Source: Lucinisca nassula (Eukaryota; Mollusca; Bivalvia; Lucinida; Lucinidae). Taken from it: a stretch of 64,000 nucleotides of DNA. Numbering within the stretch: position 1 is the stretch's first letter; the number at the start of each line of letters is the position of its first letter. Shown piece after piece: positions 9,621 through 20,289 of this stretch. The position numbers and the translations under genes are program-made. The stretch covers positions 99,203,497 to 99,267,496 of the forward strand of contig OY757020.1 of the NCBI GenBank assembly GCA_963580285.1, given 5' to 3'. Below the pieces are notes generated by a model that saw only the letters and a list, made by a program, of their open reading frames with translations, was not told the DNA's origin and made no database searches.

Positions 9621-12288
9621 AGCTCACCTGTCACGTAGTGACAAGGTGAGCTTTTGTGATCACTTTTCGTCCGTCGTCCGTCGTCAGTGCGTGCGTGCGT
9701 ATGTGCGTGTGTGCGTAAACAATTTCTTCAAACGACATCTCCTCCTAAACCACTGATCGGATTTTGACCAAACTTCACAGGAATAATCCTTAGGTGGTCC
9801 CCTTTCAAAGTTGTTCAAATGGTTCCAGTCCGTTGCTTATCTGGGTCACAGGAGCCAAAAATAGATTTTTTTCACCGAAAACTTAAAAAATCTCCTTCTC
9901 TGAAACCACAAGGCCCAGGTCTTTGATATTTGGTATGAAGCTTCATCTAGTGGACGCCTACCAAGATTGTTCAAATTATAGTGCTGGGGCCAAAAATGCC
10001 CCCGCCCCGGGGCCCTTTGGTTTTACATGGGCTTATATAGGGAAAATCTTTAAAAATCTCCTTCTCTGAAACCACAAGGCCCAGGTCTTTGATATTTGGT
10101 ATGTAGCTTCATCTAGTGGACCCCTTCCAAGATTGTTCAAATTATAGTGCTGGGGCCAAAAATGCCCCCGCCCCGGGGCCCTTTGATTTTACCTGGGCTT
10201 ATATAGGGAAAATCTTTAAAAATCTTCTTCGCTGAAAGTGCAAGGCCCAGGTCTTTGATATTTTGTATTAAGCTTCATCTAGTGGACCCCTACCAAGATT
10301 GTTCAAATTATAGTGCTGGGACCAAAAATACCCCCGCCATGGGCCCTTTGATTTTTCATGGGCTTATATAGGGAAAATGTTTAAAAATCTTCTTCTCTGA
10401 AACCGCAAGGCCGCGGTCTTTGATATTTGGTATGACGCTTCATCTAGTGGACCCTACAAAGAGTGTTCAAATTATAGTGCTGGGGCCAAAAATGATCCCG
10501 CCCCGGGGCCCTTGGGTTTCACATGGGCTTATATAGGGAAAATCTTTAAAAATTTTCTTCTCTGAAACTGCAAGGCCCAGGCCTTTGCTATTTGGTATGA
10601 AGCTTTATCTAGTGCACCGCTACCAAGATTATTCAAATTATAGCGCTTGGGCCAAAAATGCCCCCGCCCCGGGGCCCTTTGATTTTACATGGGCTTATAT
10701 AGGGAAAATCTTTAAAAATCTTCTTCTCTGAAACCGCAAGGCCCAGGTCTTTGCTATTTGGTATGAAGCTTCATCTAGTGGACTGCTACCAAGATTGTTC
10801 AAATTATAGTGCTCGGTCTAAAAATGCCCCCGCCTCGGGGCCTTTTGATTTTACATGGGTTTATATAGGGAAAATCTTTAAAAATCTTCTTCTCTGAAAC
10901 CACAAGGCCCAGGTCTTTGATATTTGGTATGAAGCTTCATCTAGTGGACCCCTACAAAGATTATTCAAATTATAGTGTTGGGGCCAAAAATGATCCCGCC
11001 CGGGGCCCTTTGGTTTTACATGGGCTTATATATGGAAAATCTGTAAAAATCTTCTTCTCTGAAACCGCAAGGCCCAGGTCTTTGCTATTTGGTATGAAGC
11101 TTCATCTAGTGGACTGCTACCAAGATTGTTCAAATTATAGTGCTCGGGCCAAAAATTCCCCCGCCCCGGGGCCTTTGATTTTACATGTGTATATGTAGGG
11201 AAAATCTTTAAAAATCTTCTCCTCTGAAACCGCAAGGCCTAGGTCTTTAATATTTGGTATGTAGCTTCATCTAATGGACTGCTACCAAGATTGTTCAAAT
11301 TATAGCCCTGGGGCCAAAAAATGCCCCCGCTCCGGGGCCCTTTGATTTTACATGGGCTTATATAGGGAAAATCTTTAAAAATCTTCCCATCAGAAACCGC
11401 ATGGTCCAGGTCTTTGATATTTGGTCTGTAGCTTTATCTAGTGGACCCCTACAAAGATTGTTCAAATTATAGTGCTGGGACCAAAAAATTCCCCCTTCTC
11501 GGCGCCCTTTGGTTTTACATAGACTTATATAGGGAAAATCTTTAAAAATGTTGTTCTGTGAAACCACAAGGCCTTGGTCTTTGATATTTGGTTTAAAATT
11601 TCATCTACTGGACCTCTATCAAGATTGTTCAAATTATAGCCCTGGGACCAAAAATTCCTCCGCCCTGAGACACTTTGGTTTAACATAGACTTATATAGGG
11701 AAATCTTTAAAAATCATCTTTGAAACTGCAAGGCCCATGTCTTTGATATTTGGTATGGAGCTTCATCTAGTGGACCTCTACCAAGATTGTTCACATTATA
11801 GCCCTCGGGCCACAAATGCCCCGATCCAGGGGCCCTTTGGTTTTACATAGACTTATATAGAGATAATCTTTGAAAATCTTCTTCTCTGAAACAGCAAGGC
11901 CCAGGTATTTGATATTTGGTGTGAAGCTTCATCTAGTTGACCTCTATCAAGATTGTTTAAATTATAGCCCTGAGCCCAAATATGCCCCCCCCCCCTCTGG
12001 GGCCATTTGGTTTTACACAGGCTTATGCAGGGAAAATCTTTAAAAAATATCTTCTCTGAAACCGCAAGGCCCAGGTCTTTGGTATTTGGTGTGTAGCTCC
12101 ATCTAGTGGACCTTTGCCAAGATTGTTCAAATTATAGCCTTTGTTGATATTTCGTATGAAGCTTCACCTTTTTAGACCTCCCTCAACATTATGCACATTA
12201 TAGTCCTGGGGTCAATAATGGCCCTCCCCAGGGCCCACGTGTTACTCTATGGATCAGGTGAGCGATCCAGGGCCATCATGACCCTCTT
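9621..12288. mobile_element. GCTCACCTG-type minisatellite element M1, 165-bp array
   Basis: The left end is a hairpin: GCTCACCTGTCAC, GTA, GTGACAAGGTGAGC. A header rich in CGTCCGTCGTCC and a conserved leader (TCCTCCTAAACCACTGATCG) follow. About 13-14 tandem units of about 165 bp carry AAGGCCCAGGTCTTTGATAT, AGCTTCATCTAGTGGAC, AGATTGTTCAAATTATAG and CATGGGCTTATATAGGG. The right end is GGATCAGGTGAGCGATCCAG. The ORFs across it are repeat artefacts. Related elements are at 51859-53836 and, inverted, 55131-58894. Confidence 0.85.
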
Positions 12289-12550
12289 GTTTGTTTGATT
12301 TGAGGTTTAACATCCCCGTCAACACTGAAAATGTCATTCTGGAGACGTTGCTTCCAATTTTGAGGGACTTTTACCCGACATTGAGATGAAATGACTTCTC
12401 AAGCCCTCTCGCCCAATGAAACCAATAGGGTTTACAAACATGGACGGCTCGACTCGCACCGCTTTGCCTTGGCAGCCTTAGATCCTCTAAGCGGTTTACA
12501 AGTACTCCTGTGAGGGTCGGTTTCAGCTCTGCGTGACAGCATTATGCAGC
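12289..12550 (-). mobile_element. SINE-C copy, minus orientation
   Basis: Begins TTTGTTTGATTTGAGGTTTA (the reversed tail), then GGAGACGTTGCTTCCAATTT, CCCAATGAAACCAATAGGG and AGCGGTTTACAAGTACTC. It directly abuts the end of element M1. Confidence 0.75.
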
Positions 12551-14738
12551 CAATTTATTATGCGCCCAACTTCGAAGACATATTGGTTTTGCCCTGTTCA
12601 TCCGTGCTTCCGTCCTTCCGTCCGTCCCGCTTTTTTACTGCATAGCATAACTTAAGAACCATGAGTGCTAGGTTTTTGAAATTTCATATATGGAGGATTC
12701 CTTTGAAAAAAAAATTGACCCGTGTTTTTTTTTTCTCGTCAGGATTATGCCCCTTTCTTGAGTTATGCCCCTTTGCCAAAAAATACTTTGAAATCTTGTA
12801 AGCAAGATATCTCAAAAACTATTTGAGCTTTTACTCTGAAACTTTACAGACTTGTATGGGATGATGAGTAGATGAACTGATTAACTTTTGAAAAAAATCC
12901 GAACTTTTTTTCTTGAGTTATGGTCCTTTGAAATTTTTTGCATTTTAAGCTTGTAAGCAAGATAACTAAAAAATCTGTTTGAGCTATTGCCCTGAAACTT
13001 TACAGAATGGTTGGGAATGATGAGAAGATGAACTGATTAACTTTTGACAAAAATCCATTTTTATTCATGAGTTATGCCCCTTTGAAATTTTGCGCGTTTT
13101 AAGCTTGTAAGCAAGATATCTCCAAAACTGCACGAGCTATTGCCCTGAAACTTTACAGGCTGGTTCAGGATAATGAGAAGATGAACTGATTAACTTTTGA
13201 AAAAAAAATCCGAATTTTTTTCTTCAGGTATGGCCCTTTGAAATTTTTGCGTTTTAAGCTTGTAAGCAAGATAACTAAAGAACTGTTTGAGCTATTGCCC
13301 TGAAACTTTACAGAATGGTTGGGGGTGATGAGAAGATGAACTGATTAACTTTTGACAAAAATCCAATTTTTTTTCTTGAGTAATGCCCCTTTGAAATTTT
13401 GCGCGTTTTGAACTGATTAACTTTCGACAAAATATTTTTTTCTCGTCAGGATTATGCCCCTTTGAAATTTTGCGCGTTTTAAGCTTGTAAGCAAGATATT
13501 TCAAAAACTGTTTGAGTTTTTGCCCTGAAAATTTACAGACTGGTTTGGGATGATGAGTAAATGAACTGATTAACTTTCTTCAGTTGTAGAACTTTGAAAT
13601 TTTTTGCGTTTTAAGCTTGTAAGCAATATAACTAAAAAACTGTTTGAGCTATTGCCCTAAAACTTTACAGAATGGTTGGGGATGATGAGAAGATGAACTG
13701 ATTACTTTTTGACAAAAATCCATTTTTTTTCTTCAGTTATGCCCCTTTGAAATTTTGCGCGTTTTAAGCTTGTAAGCAAGATATCTCCAAAAGTGTTTGA
13801 GGTATTGCCCTGAAACTTTACGGACTGGTTCAGGATGATAAGTAGATGATCTGATTAACTTTTGAAAAAAATCCGAAAATTTTTTCTTGAGTTATGGGTC
13901 TTTGAAATTTTGGTGTTTTAAGCTTGAAAGCAAGATAACTCAAAAACTATATGAGCTATTGCCCTGAAACTTTACAGAATGATTGGGGTTGATGAAAAGA
14001 TGAACTGATTAACTTTAGACAAAAATCAATTATTTTTTCTTGAGTTATGCCCCTTTGAAATTTTGCACGTTTGAAGCTTGTAAGCAAGATATCTCAAAAA
14101 CTGTACGAGCTATTGCCCTGAAACTTAACAGGCTGGTTCAGGATGATGAGAAGATGAACTGATAAACTTTTGAAAAAAAATCCGAATTTGTTTCTTCAGG
14201 TATGGCCCTTTGAAATTTTGCGTTTTAAGCTTGTAAGCAAGATAACTAAAGAACTGTTTGAGCTATTGCCCTGAAACTTTACAGAATAATTGGGGATGAT
14301 GAGAAGATGAACTGATTAACTTTTGACAAAAATCCATTTTTTTTTCTTGAGTAATACCCCTTTGAAATTTTGCGCGTTTTGAACTGATTAACTTTCGACA
14401 AAATATTTTTTTTTCTCGTCAGGATAGTGCCCCTTTGAAATTTTGCGCATTTTAAGCTTGTAAGCAAGATATTTCAAAAACTGTTTGAGTTTTTGCCCTG
14501 AAAATTTACAGACTGGTTTGGGATGATGAGTAAATGAACTGATTAACTTTCTTCAGTTGCCCTTTGGAATTTTTTGCGTTATAAGCTTGTAAGCAAGATA
14601 ACTAAAAAACTGTTTGAGCTATTGCCCTAAAACTTTACAGAATGGTTGGGGATGATGAGAAGATGAATTGATTAACTTTTGACAAAAATCCATTTTTTTT
14701 TCTTGAGTGATGCCCCTTTGAAATTTTGCGTGTTTTAA
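12551..14738. mobile_element. Minisatellite element U, 153-bp array with higher-order repeat
   Basis: After a header (GCGCCCAACTTCGAAGACAT, then CCGTCC repeats) come about 13 units carrying AAGCTTGTAAGCAAGATA, TGAGCTATTGCCCTGAAACT and AGATGAACTGATTAACTTTT. The same sequence of unit variants recurs about 970 bp apart: the 13090-14050 order matches 14060 onward, including long variants with TTTCGACAAAATATTTTTTT. The right terminus is not recognisable. Confidence 0.8.
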
Positions 14739-14972
14739 AGGTGCATTATTGAGCTATCGGGCTTCAAAAATGAAAAGCGTGTTTTTCGGTTTTATTTCTT
14801 CTATTCATGTAGCTATGTCATTTGTAATCTTCTGAAACCAAATACCACTTCAGAACTTTGTGAAAATCGTCGTTTTCATTTTTGTTTATTTGTTGTTTTT
14901 GGGAATTTCAATCTAAAAATATTCCTGTCACGTGACAAAAAGCCGGGCAACATCACAGCGGCGAACAATAAG

Positions 14973-15158
14973 ATGGCGACCTCCGGTTCATCTGAGGAAA
15001 GTAGAATTTTTAGTCCAAATTACAAGTATTTGACATTCAACTGCACTGACACAATACTATCATGCATGTTAATCTGTTATCAAATGCTAACGCATCAATT
15101 TACAGGCAAGAAGATAATTTTACCGTCAATATCTAAGGATGAATTTCTGAATCGATGA
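14973..15158 (+). CDS. Possible gene-start fragment, 61 codons
   Basis: An ATG in the context CAATAAGATGGCGACC opens a frame starting MATSGSSEESRIFSPNYKYL and ending KDEFLNR-stop. Upstream non-repetitive sequence (14740-14972) includes CACGTGAC. AAGATGGCG contexts are common at real translation starts. I see no homology and no following exon, and SINEs begin within 110 bp. It may be the detached 5' end of a host gene, or chance. Confidence 0.2.
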   Translation: MATSGSSEESRIFSPNYKYLTFNCTDTILSCMLICYQMLTHQFTGKKIILPSISKDEFLNR

Positions 15159-15267
15159 GAATTGACATGGGGTCGCTTCAAAGATACACAAAAACCGCAT
15201 ACATGTGAGAGTACATGTATGATGTGGGTATTTGTTAGAATTAGACGATACTAGCAATAACCTTTTG

Positions 15268-15830
15268 ATTTGTTTGATTTGAGGGTTAACGTCCCAATTA
15301 ACACTGTTTAACGTCCCCATCAACACTGTATAAGTAATTTTGGAGACCTAGCTTACAATTTTGTGGGACTTTTATATACCCGACATTGAGATGAAATGAG
15401 ATCTCATTCCCTGTCGCTTACGGGCCTCCGTGGCCTAGTGGTTAAGAGCGCTGACTCTTGATCATTAGGTCTCTCACCGCTGTGGTTCGAGCCTCGCTCG
15501 GGTCATATGTGAGACGCCAAGTTCTGCAACGGAAGGTCAGATGGTTTTTCTCCGGGTACTCCGGTTTTCGCCCACCTCTGATTAACGATCGGCTTGATAT
15601 GAGTGAAATAATCTTGAAAGGGCCGTAAAACCAAAAAAAAAAAATCCCTGTCGCCCAATGAAACCAATAGGGTTTATATGAATGGGCGGCCCGACTCGCA
15701 CCGCTTTGCCTGGGCAGGCTTGAATCCTTTAGCCGGTTTACCAATACTCCTAAGCGGTCGGTTTAAGCTCTGCCTGGCACCATCATGCAGCCCACCTATT
15801 TCTTCAAGCCCCGCCATGGGAGCCGAGCAA
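15268..15830 (-). mobile_element. SINE-C copy interrupted by a SINE-A
   Basis: The two halves 15268-15417 and 15655-15830 join as one minus-orientation SINE-C once the inserted SINE-A is removed. The tail side has GGGTTAACGTCCC with a small internal duplication of the GTCCC.ATCAACACTGT segment. Confidence 0.8.
15418..15644 (+). mobile_element. SINE-A, full length, tRNA-derived
   Basis: The head has pol III boxes: A-box-like TGGCCTAGTGGTTAAG and B-box GGTTCGAGCC. The body is GTGAGACGCCAAGTTCTGCA and the tail TTGAAAGGGCCGTAAAACC plus an A-run. It is flanked by the 10-bp target duplication TCCCTGTCGC (15408-15417 and 15645-15654), proving insertion by target-primed retroposition. It is not a tRNA gene, because the sequence continues into the SINE body and is repeated elsewhere. 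Confidence 0.9.
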
Positions 15831-15870
15831 GAACTTTTTAATACCGAAACAAAAGAGAAACACTATCCAT

Positions 15871-16155
15871 ATTCGCACCGCCCATCGGGGCTTGAAGAAA
15901 TATATGGGCTGCATAATGCTTCCACGCAGAGCTGTAACTGACCCGCAAACGAGTACTGGTAAACAGCTTAGAAGATCTAAGCCTGGGCAAGCAAAGCGAT
16001 GCGAGTCCGTCCATTTGTTTCACTGGGCGACAGGGCTTGAGAAGTCATTTCATCTCAATGTCTGGTAAAAGTCCCACAAAATTGTTATCAACGTCTCCAA
16101 AATGACCTTTACAGTGTTGAAGGGGACGATAAACCTCAAACCAAACAAACAAACG
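15871..16155 (+). mobile_element. SINE-C copy, plus orientation
   Basis: Runs from CACCGCCCATCGGGGCTTGA to GGGGACGATAAACCTCAAAC and a CAAA-rich tail. It lies about 40 bp from an oppositely oriented copy, so the two form a long imperfect inverted pair. Confidence 0.8.
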
Positions 16156-16237
16156 TGCACCAGGACCTACTCACTGATACTGGGATCGGCCACATTTTAC
16201 CATTACTTGCAGATTTACAGCACACATCAATCTTGCG

Positions 16238-16512
16238 CTGGCCTCGGTAGCTCAGTCGGATGCGCGTCTGACTGCTGATCATGGGGAAGCAGGTTCGATA
16301 CCTGCCGGGGTCGGCAATATTCTTTCGCGGGGATTGATCAAGAAATCTTTCCTACGGTCATTCTCTCCATTCCGCTGGCTCAAGAAGGGCAGTTGTCAGT
16401 TTCTGGCGAAAGAATGTGCACTCTCCTGGTTACCTCTTACGTATAAGCCTGCCCAGGAAAAGTAAACTGACAGGCTCAAAAAAGGCCTTAACAGTGTTGA
16501 CTTGGCCGTAAA
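16238..16512 (+). mobile_element. SINE-B, full length, tRNA-derived
   Basis: The head GGCCTCGGTAGCTCAGTCGG is A-box-like and CAGGTTCGATACCTGCCGGG holds the B box. The body has AAGAAGGGCAGTTGTCAGTT and TATAAGCCTGCCCAGGAAAA. The tail is GTTGACTTGGCCGTAAACCC followed by CAAAACAAACAAAC. This copy is the reference for the split SINE-B at 26914/28237. Confidence 0.85.
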
Positions 16513-16576
16513 CCCCAAAACAAACAAACAGTTAACCTGCATAGGGGATGACTCTCCCTGAACAGGGCGCCTCCAG

Positions 16577-16878
16577 TTTGTTTGTTTGATTTGAGGTTTA
16601 ACGTCCCCGTCAGCACTTTAAAGGTCATTTTGGAGACGTTGCTTCCAATTTTGTGGGACTTTTACCCGACATTGAGATGAGATGACATCTCAAGCCCTGT
16701 CGCCCAATGAAACCCATAGGGTTTATTAGCATAGGCGGTCCGCCTCGCACCGCGGTTCCTGGACAGGCTTAGATCCTCTAAGCGGTTTACCAGTACTAGT
16801 GTGCGGGCCGGATTCAGCTCTGCGTGGAAGCATCATGCAGCCCATATATTTCTTCAAGCCCCTATGGGCGGGGGCCGG
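16577..16878 (-). mobile_element. SINE-C copy, minus orientation, near full length
   Basis: Reads from GTTTGTTTGATTTGAGGTTT through TCGCCCAATGAAACCCATAG and CTAGTGTGCGGGCCGG to CTTCAAGCCCCTATGGGCGG. It is the most complete copy of the family in this window, about 300 bp. Confidence 0.85.
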
Positions 16879-16889
16879 TGCCTCCAGTT

Positions 16890-17060
16890 AAACGTTCCGA
16901 TCCAAAGGGCGGTGCGCATTTTGACATTCATCGCTGTAAATGGTGTTCAGACACCGAAATAATCACCGCCGGGTCGAACCGAGGGCCTCTGGCATCTGAG
17001 TCAAGTGCACTAACCACTCTGGGCTTAACCACTGAGCTGTCACGCTCAGTTTATTACATA
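16890..17060 (-). mobile_element. tRNA-like SINE head, minus orientation
   Basis: On the minus strand, GACAGCTCAGTGGTTAAG resembles an A box and CTCGGTTCGACCCGGCGG contains a B box. The body continues into GGTGTCTGAACACC. It is distinct from SINE-A and SINE-B. Confidence 0.5.
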
Positions 17061-17154
17061 AACTCTAGGTTTGCAGGATGAGACTGCACAGTAATCGGCT
17101 CTTTCGTTGTACATTGGGTCGTTCTCCCTGCTGGGGGGGGGGGGGGGTCATGTG

Positions 17155-18150
17155 AGTACCAGCTGATAGCAAGCCGGCGGAATGAACAACTCACAGCGCA
17201 TAAATGTCATCCTACTAGATTTCAGTAAGGCCTTTCACGAGGTTCCGCACAATTTCATTGCTGATGGATACCAGAAAGTCGTAATTGAGGATTTCTTCGT
17301 CTGCGCCCGTTACTTCTGGTGTTCCACAGAGTACAGTGCTCGGCACTCTCCTCTTCCTCATATAAATCAACGACTTGCCACCACGCGTCTCCCCTGTTCG
17401 CTGATCACTGCCTGTTGTACCGAGTTGCTGTCGCTCAAGAGGACTTTAATTATTTACAAGCATGGGAGAGAGACTGATAGATGCGTTTGCACCCAGACAA
17501 GACTTAGTCTGAGTACATCAGAATCGGCAACAAAAGCAAGATAATGGAGTCATCATACAACATCCATTGCCAGAAGTAAAGCAAAAAACCTGGCTATAGA
17601 CAGTACACTGGTGTGAAATAGTCACACTGACATGCTTAGACTAGCTTCTAGTCGGATATCATATTTTAAAGTTAATAAGTAATATTCTTCTACCCCTTAT
17701 TTGATCTTGGGAAGATATACTCTGACTAAAATGCCAGTTTGCCTTATCAGTTGGTGTTCGGTAAGGGGTACAGAAAGGCAATAAACATTTCATGACTGTA
17801 GTTGTAATCAATCATTTACCAAGGATCTTGCGAGGTAAAATTCGCATTGTACTAGACCTTGGTGTCTGAGACAAGATTAAAGTCTAACAAGGTTTCATAT
17901 TTGATAAAAACACACATGAAGGTTGGTAATTGGTAAATATGACATCAAGGTCTAGTAGCTAGTAGCTATCTATCTACGACAGACAGCCAGACAGCTGCTT
18001 TCCTATCCTACGCAGGAATCTCTCTGCATGCCCAAAGGACATCAAGGCAACAGCATACAAGTCACTAGTTAGACCTAAACTAGAATATGCTGCCACCCCC
18101 TGGGACCCCTACAAACAAACTAGTCCAGTTCAATCGCAATCTTCCGCTCA
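17155..18150 (+). pseudogene. Decayed CR1/Jockey-like LINE reverse transcriptase fragment
   Basis: The frame from 17200 reads VILLDFSKAFHEVPHN, the LINE RT motif A region in which the expected DFSKAFD ends in His instead of Asp. Further along, in other frames, are a GVPQ.TVLGTLLFL-type segment (about 17320-17370) and near 18010 LRRNLSACPKDIKATAYKSL...LVRPKLEYAATPWDP, the typical block just before the C terminus. Several frameshifts break it, and about 350 bp of unrelated sequence separates the last two blocks. It is 5'-truncated, non-functional and plus-oriented, unlike the related copy at 20290-21348. Confidence 0.75.
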
Positions 18151-19084
18151 CATCGTCTATCTTACTGATCATAATATTATGTATATTGGAAATGAAAAAA
18201 AGGGAGGTTGGTAAAACCTAGTATTCCTTGAATTTCTCGAATCAAGGTCTGCTTTATTAAGGAAATTTCGTAATCCCGGATCGTTTTGTTATTGACGAAG
18301 AGCTCTGTGTGAATGATCCATGTCCCTGTCTTGAGATAGATATAAGAGCTTTATTTGTTTAACCGTCATTCATGAAGGCTTACAAAAGTATTTAGGCTGA
18401 TGAAATATATATATTGGATTTTTCAAGTACGGCAACTTGGATTTTTTTAAGTACGGCAACTTGGAAAAAAAATGCTGAATTAACTGTACGGTTACTTGCG
18501 TCACAAAATTGCAAATTTGGAAACTAGTAACACAATTTTGACATCGTTTGGAAGGAAAGGCCGTGGTTATTATCATGTTTGGTTTCATCACATAGGGATC
18601 GATTATAATGCTAGTGCTGATCGTAAATCAATCTATTTTTGCGTGAAACAGATGGAGATGTGAAATCTACACCAGGGCCATATTTCCTTTTGAGAATTCT
18701 TTGTCGTTGCTTTCGCTTTGTTTCATTACTGAAAATACTTTGGAAGAAAGTCTGTCCCCTATTGGTCTATTCAACGGAAGGAACTTTCCTTTCGTGATGG
18801 GAAGTTTTTCTTTTTTTTTTTTTTTTTTTCTTTTTCTTTTTGTTGTTTTTGTTTACGAAATAAAGTTTGTTTTTCAGTGAGCTGAAATAGTTTCTACTTC
18901 GTTCTTGTGAAACTTACAACTAGAATAGACGTTAGTTTATGCTTTGAGAAGTGTTTATTCCTTTGACGAGAGTTTATTCAAACGAAGGTCCTGTAATATG
19001 CATACTATACTCCAGTTATTTAAGATTATGAGTGAGGCCATTATTATTATTATTATTTTTTTTTTTTTTTTTATTTTTTTTTTG
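18151..19084. other. Gap with no recognised gene
   Basis: AT-rich sequence with a short direct repeat (TTTTTCAAGTACGGCAACTTGG, then again TTTTAAGTACGGCAACTTGG near 18416-18462), a T-run at 18808-18830 and another T-rich run at 19050-19083. No supported feature. Confidence 0.5.
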
Positions 19085-19365
19085 CATTACGAAAACATGC
19101 CTTTTCAAATAAATTGAACATATTTCCACCCAAAAAATGAAAATTTTCAGATAAAAGATTCTGCTATTTTTCATAATTCAGCTCAAAACATAGATTTTGG
19201 GAACTCGTTGGAACCGTCTCGACCAGGCGGTTTCTGACGAGTACCAAAAATCTATGTTTTGGGCAGAAATGCGAAAAATAATGTACACCCATACAAACCC
19301 CATTCTACTGGATTAAAGTGGAGTTTAAGAGGGTCAAAATTGCATAGGCATGTTTTCATGATGGT
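19085..19365. mobile_element. Hairpin-core MITE, full length
   Basis: The left end CATTACGAAAACATGCC and right end GGCATGTTTTCATGATG are inverted repeats. The core hairpin (19200-19245) has decayed arms: AACTCGTTGGAACCGTCTC and AGGCGGTTTCTGACGAGTA. A second small palindrome (AACCCCATTCTACTGG) follows on the right. Confidence 0.75.
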
Positions 19366-19552
19366 CTTCTGTTTTTTTGTTGTTGTTTTTTCGAAATCGG
19401 CCACGTGCACACATGTTGCAATTTTTATCTTGTATATTCTAACCATTTCACATTTGTACGGTTTAGTAACGCCACAGACAACAAAAAGCTACTTTAAAGA
19501 AGGTGATTTAAGGTTCCTCAATACAGTTATTTCACTACATTTGAGGTACTGA

Positions 19553-20148
19553 AAAAATCATATTTGCAAAAAGTTACCCAAACAGATTTTTCATCAGATG
19601 GTAGTCCATGTAAATGTAAGAATATGAAAGCAAAATATTTTTATTGGAAAGTCACCATGTTAGTAATTTATTGCATTTTTCCATGGTTTTGCAAAAATGA
19701 TATCTTAATCCACAGAACAAAAATGTGTAAAATACTATCATAGAATTGTGGCTAAAGGTTGCCTTTAGGCACTGCAAGAGTGGAATTTCAAGTAAAATAC
19801 CTAAATAGTACTGAAAGTTAATGATTCCTCCCCCACCCCCCAAAAATGTAATTATTTCACCTTGTACTATTTTTAAATTCAGTGTATGGTAGCCAAAAAT
19901 GACCAGTTCTACCAAGTTGGCAGTAAGATCACTGATTGGGTTGAGGTGTTGCAATCTCTTGCATTTAGCTTGTAAAATGATTGACCTTCTTTGGTGCTTT
20001 TAGTATTTCATTTTATATATTTCATTCATGCAATTTATAACAATTTATGAATCACTGCACCAAAGTTTCACTGTATTATTGATTGTGTTTACTGGGTGGA
20101 TGATTTGATACTGGAATAAAATCCAAAACCAAAAAAAAAAAAAAAAAA
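19553..20148 (+). pseudogene. Possible retrocopy of an mRNA 3' end
   Basis: AATAAA at 20115-20120 is followed 10 bp later by 18 consecutive A residues (20131-20148), the arrangement of a processed transcript copied into DNA. The preceding 550 bp is AT-rich, unique-looking and without a reading frame, as in a 3' UTR. I cannot find the 5' boundary or a target duplication, and a genuine gene end or chance A-run is possible. Confidence 0.35.
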
Positions 20149-20289
20149 TAAGATAAAAACAGTTTATCCCCATATTTGAACTGAAAGAATGAAAGCAGCC
20201 TGTTCAGCACCAGGAGTTTTGTGCAAAAGGCTTCTGATCATTTCCTATAACTGCTATGTTATAGCAGTGATTTTTACCCATTGATTTGT

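Noticed and set aside
10917..11567. ORFs such as the frame starting MIFGMKLHLVDPYKD
   Set aside because: They arise on both strands from the 165-bp units and recur at 55485-57646.
15425..15505. tRNA gene
   Set aside because: The A and B boxes are there, but the sequence continues into a repeated SINE body with its own target duplication, and the cloverleaf is not complete.
16240..16315. tRNA gene
   Set aside because: It is the head of SINE-B; the same head occurs at 26914 and, reversed, at 24807 and 60930, each leading into SINE or flank sequence.
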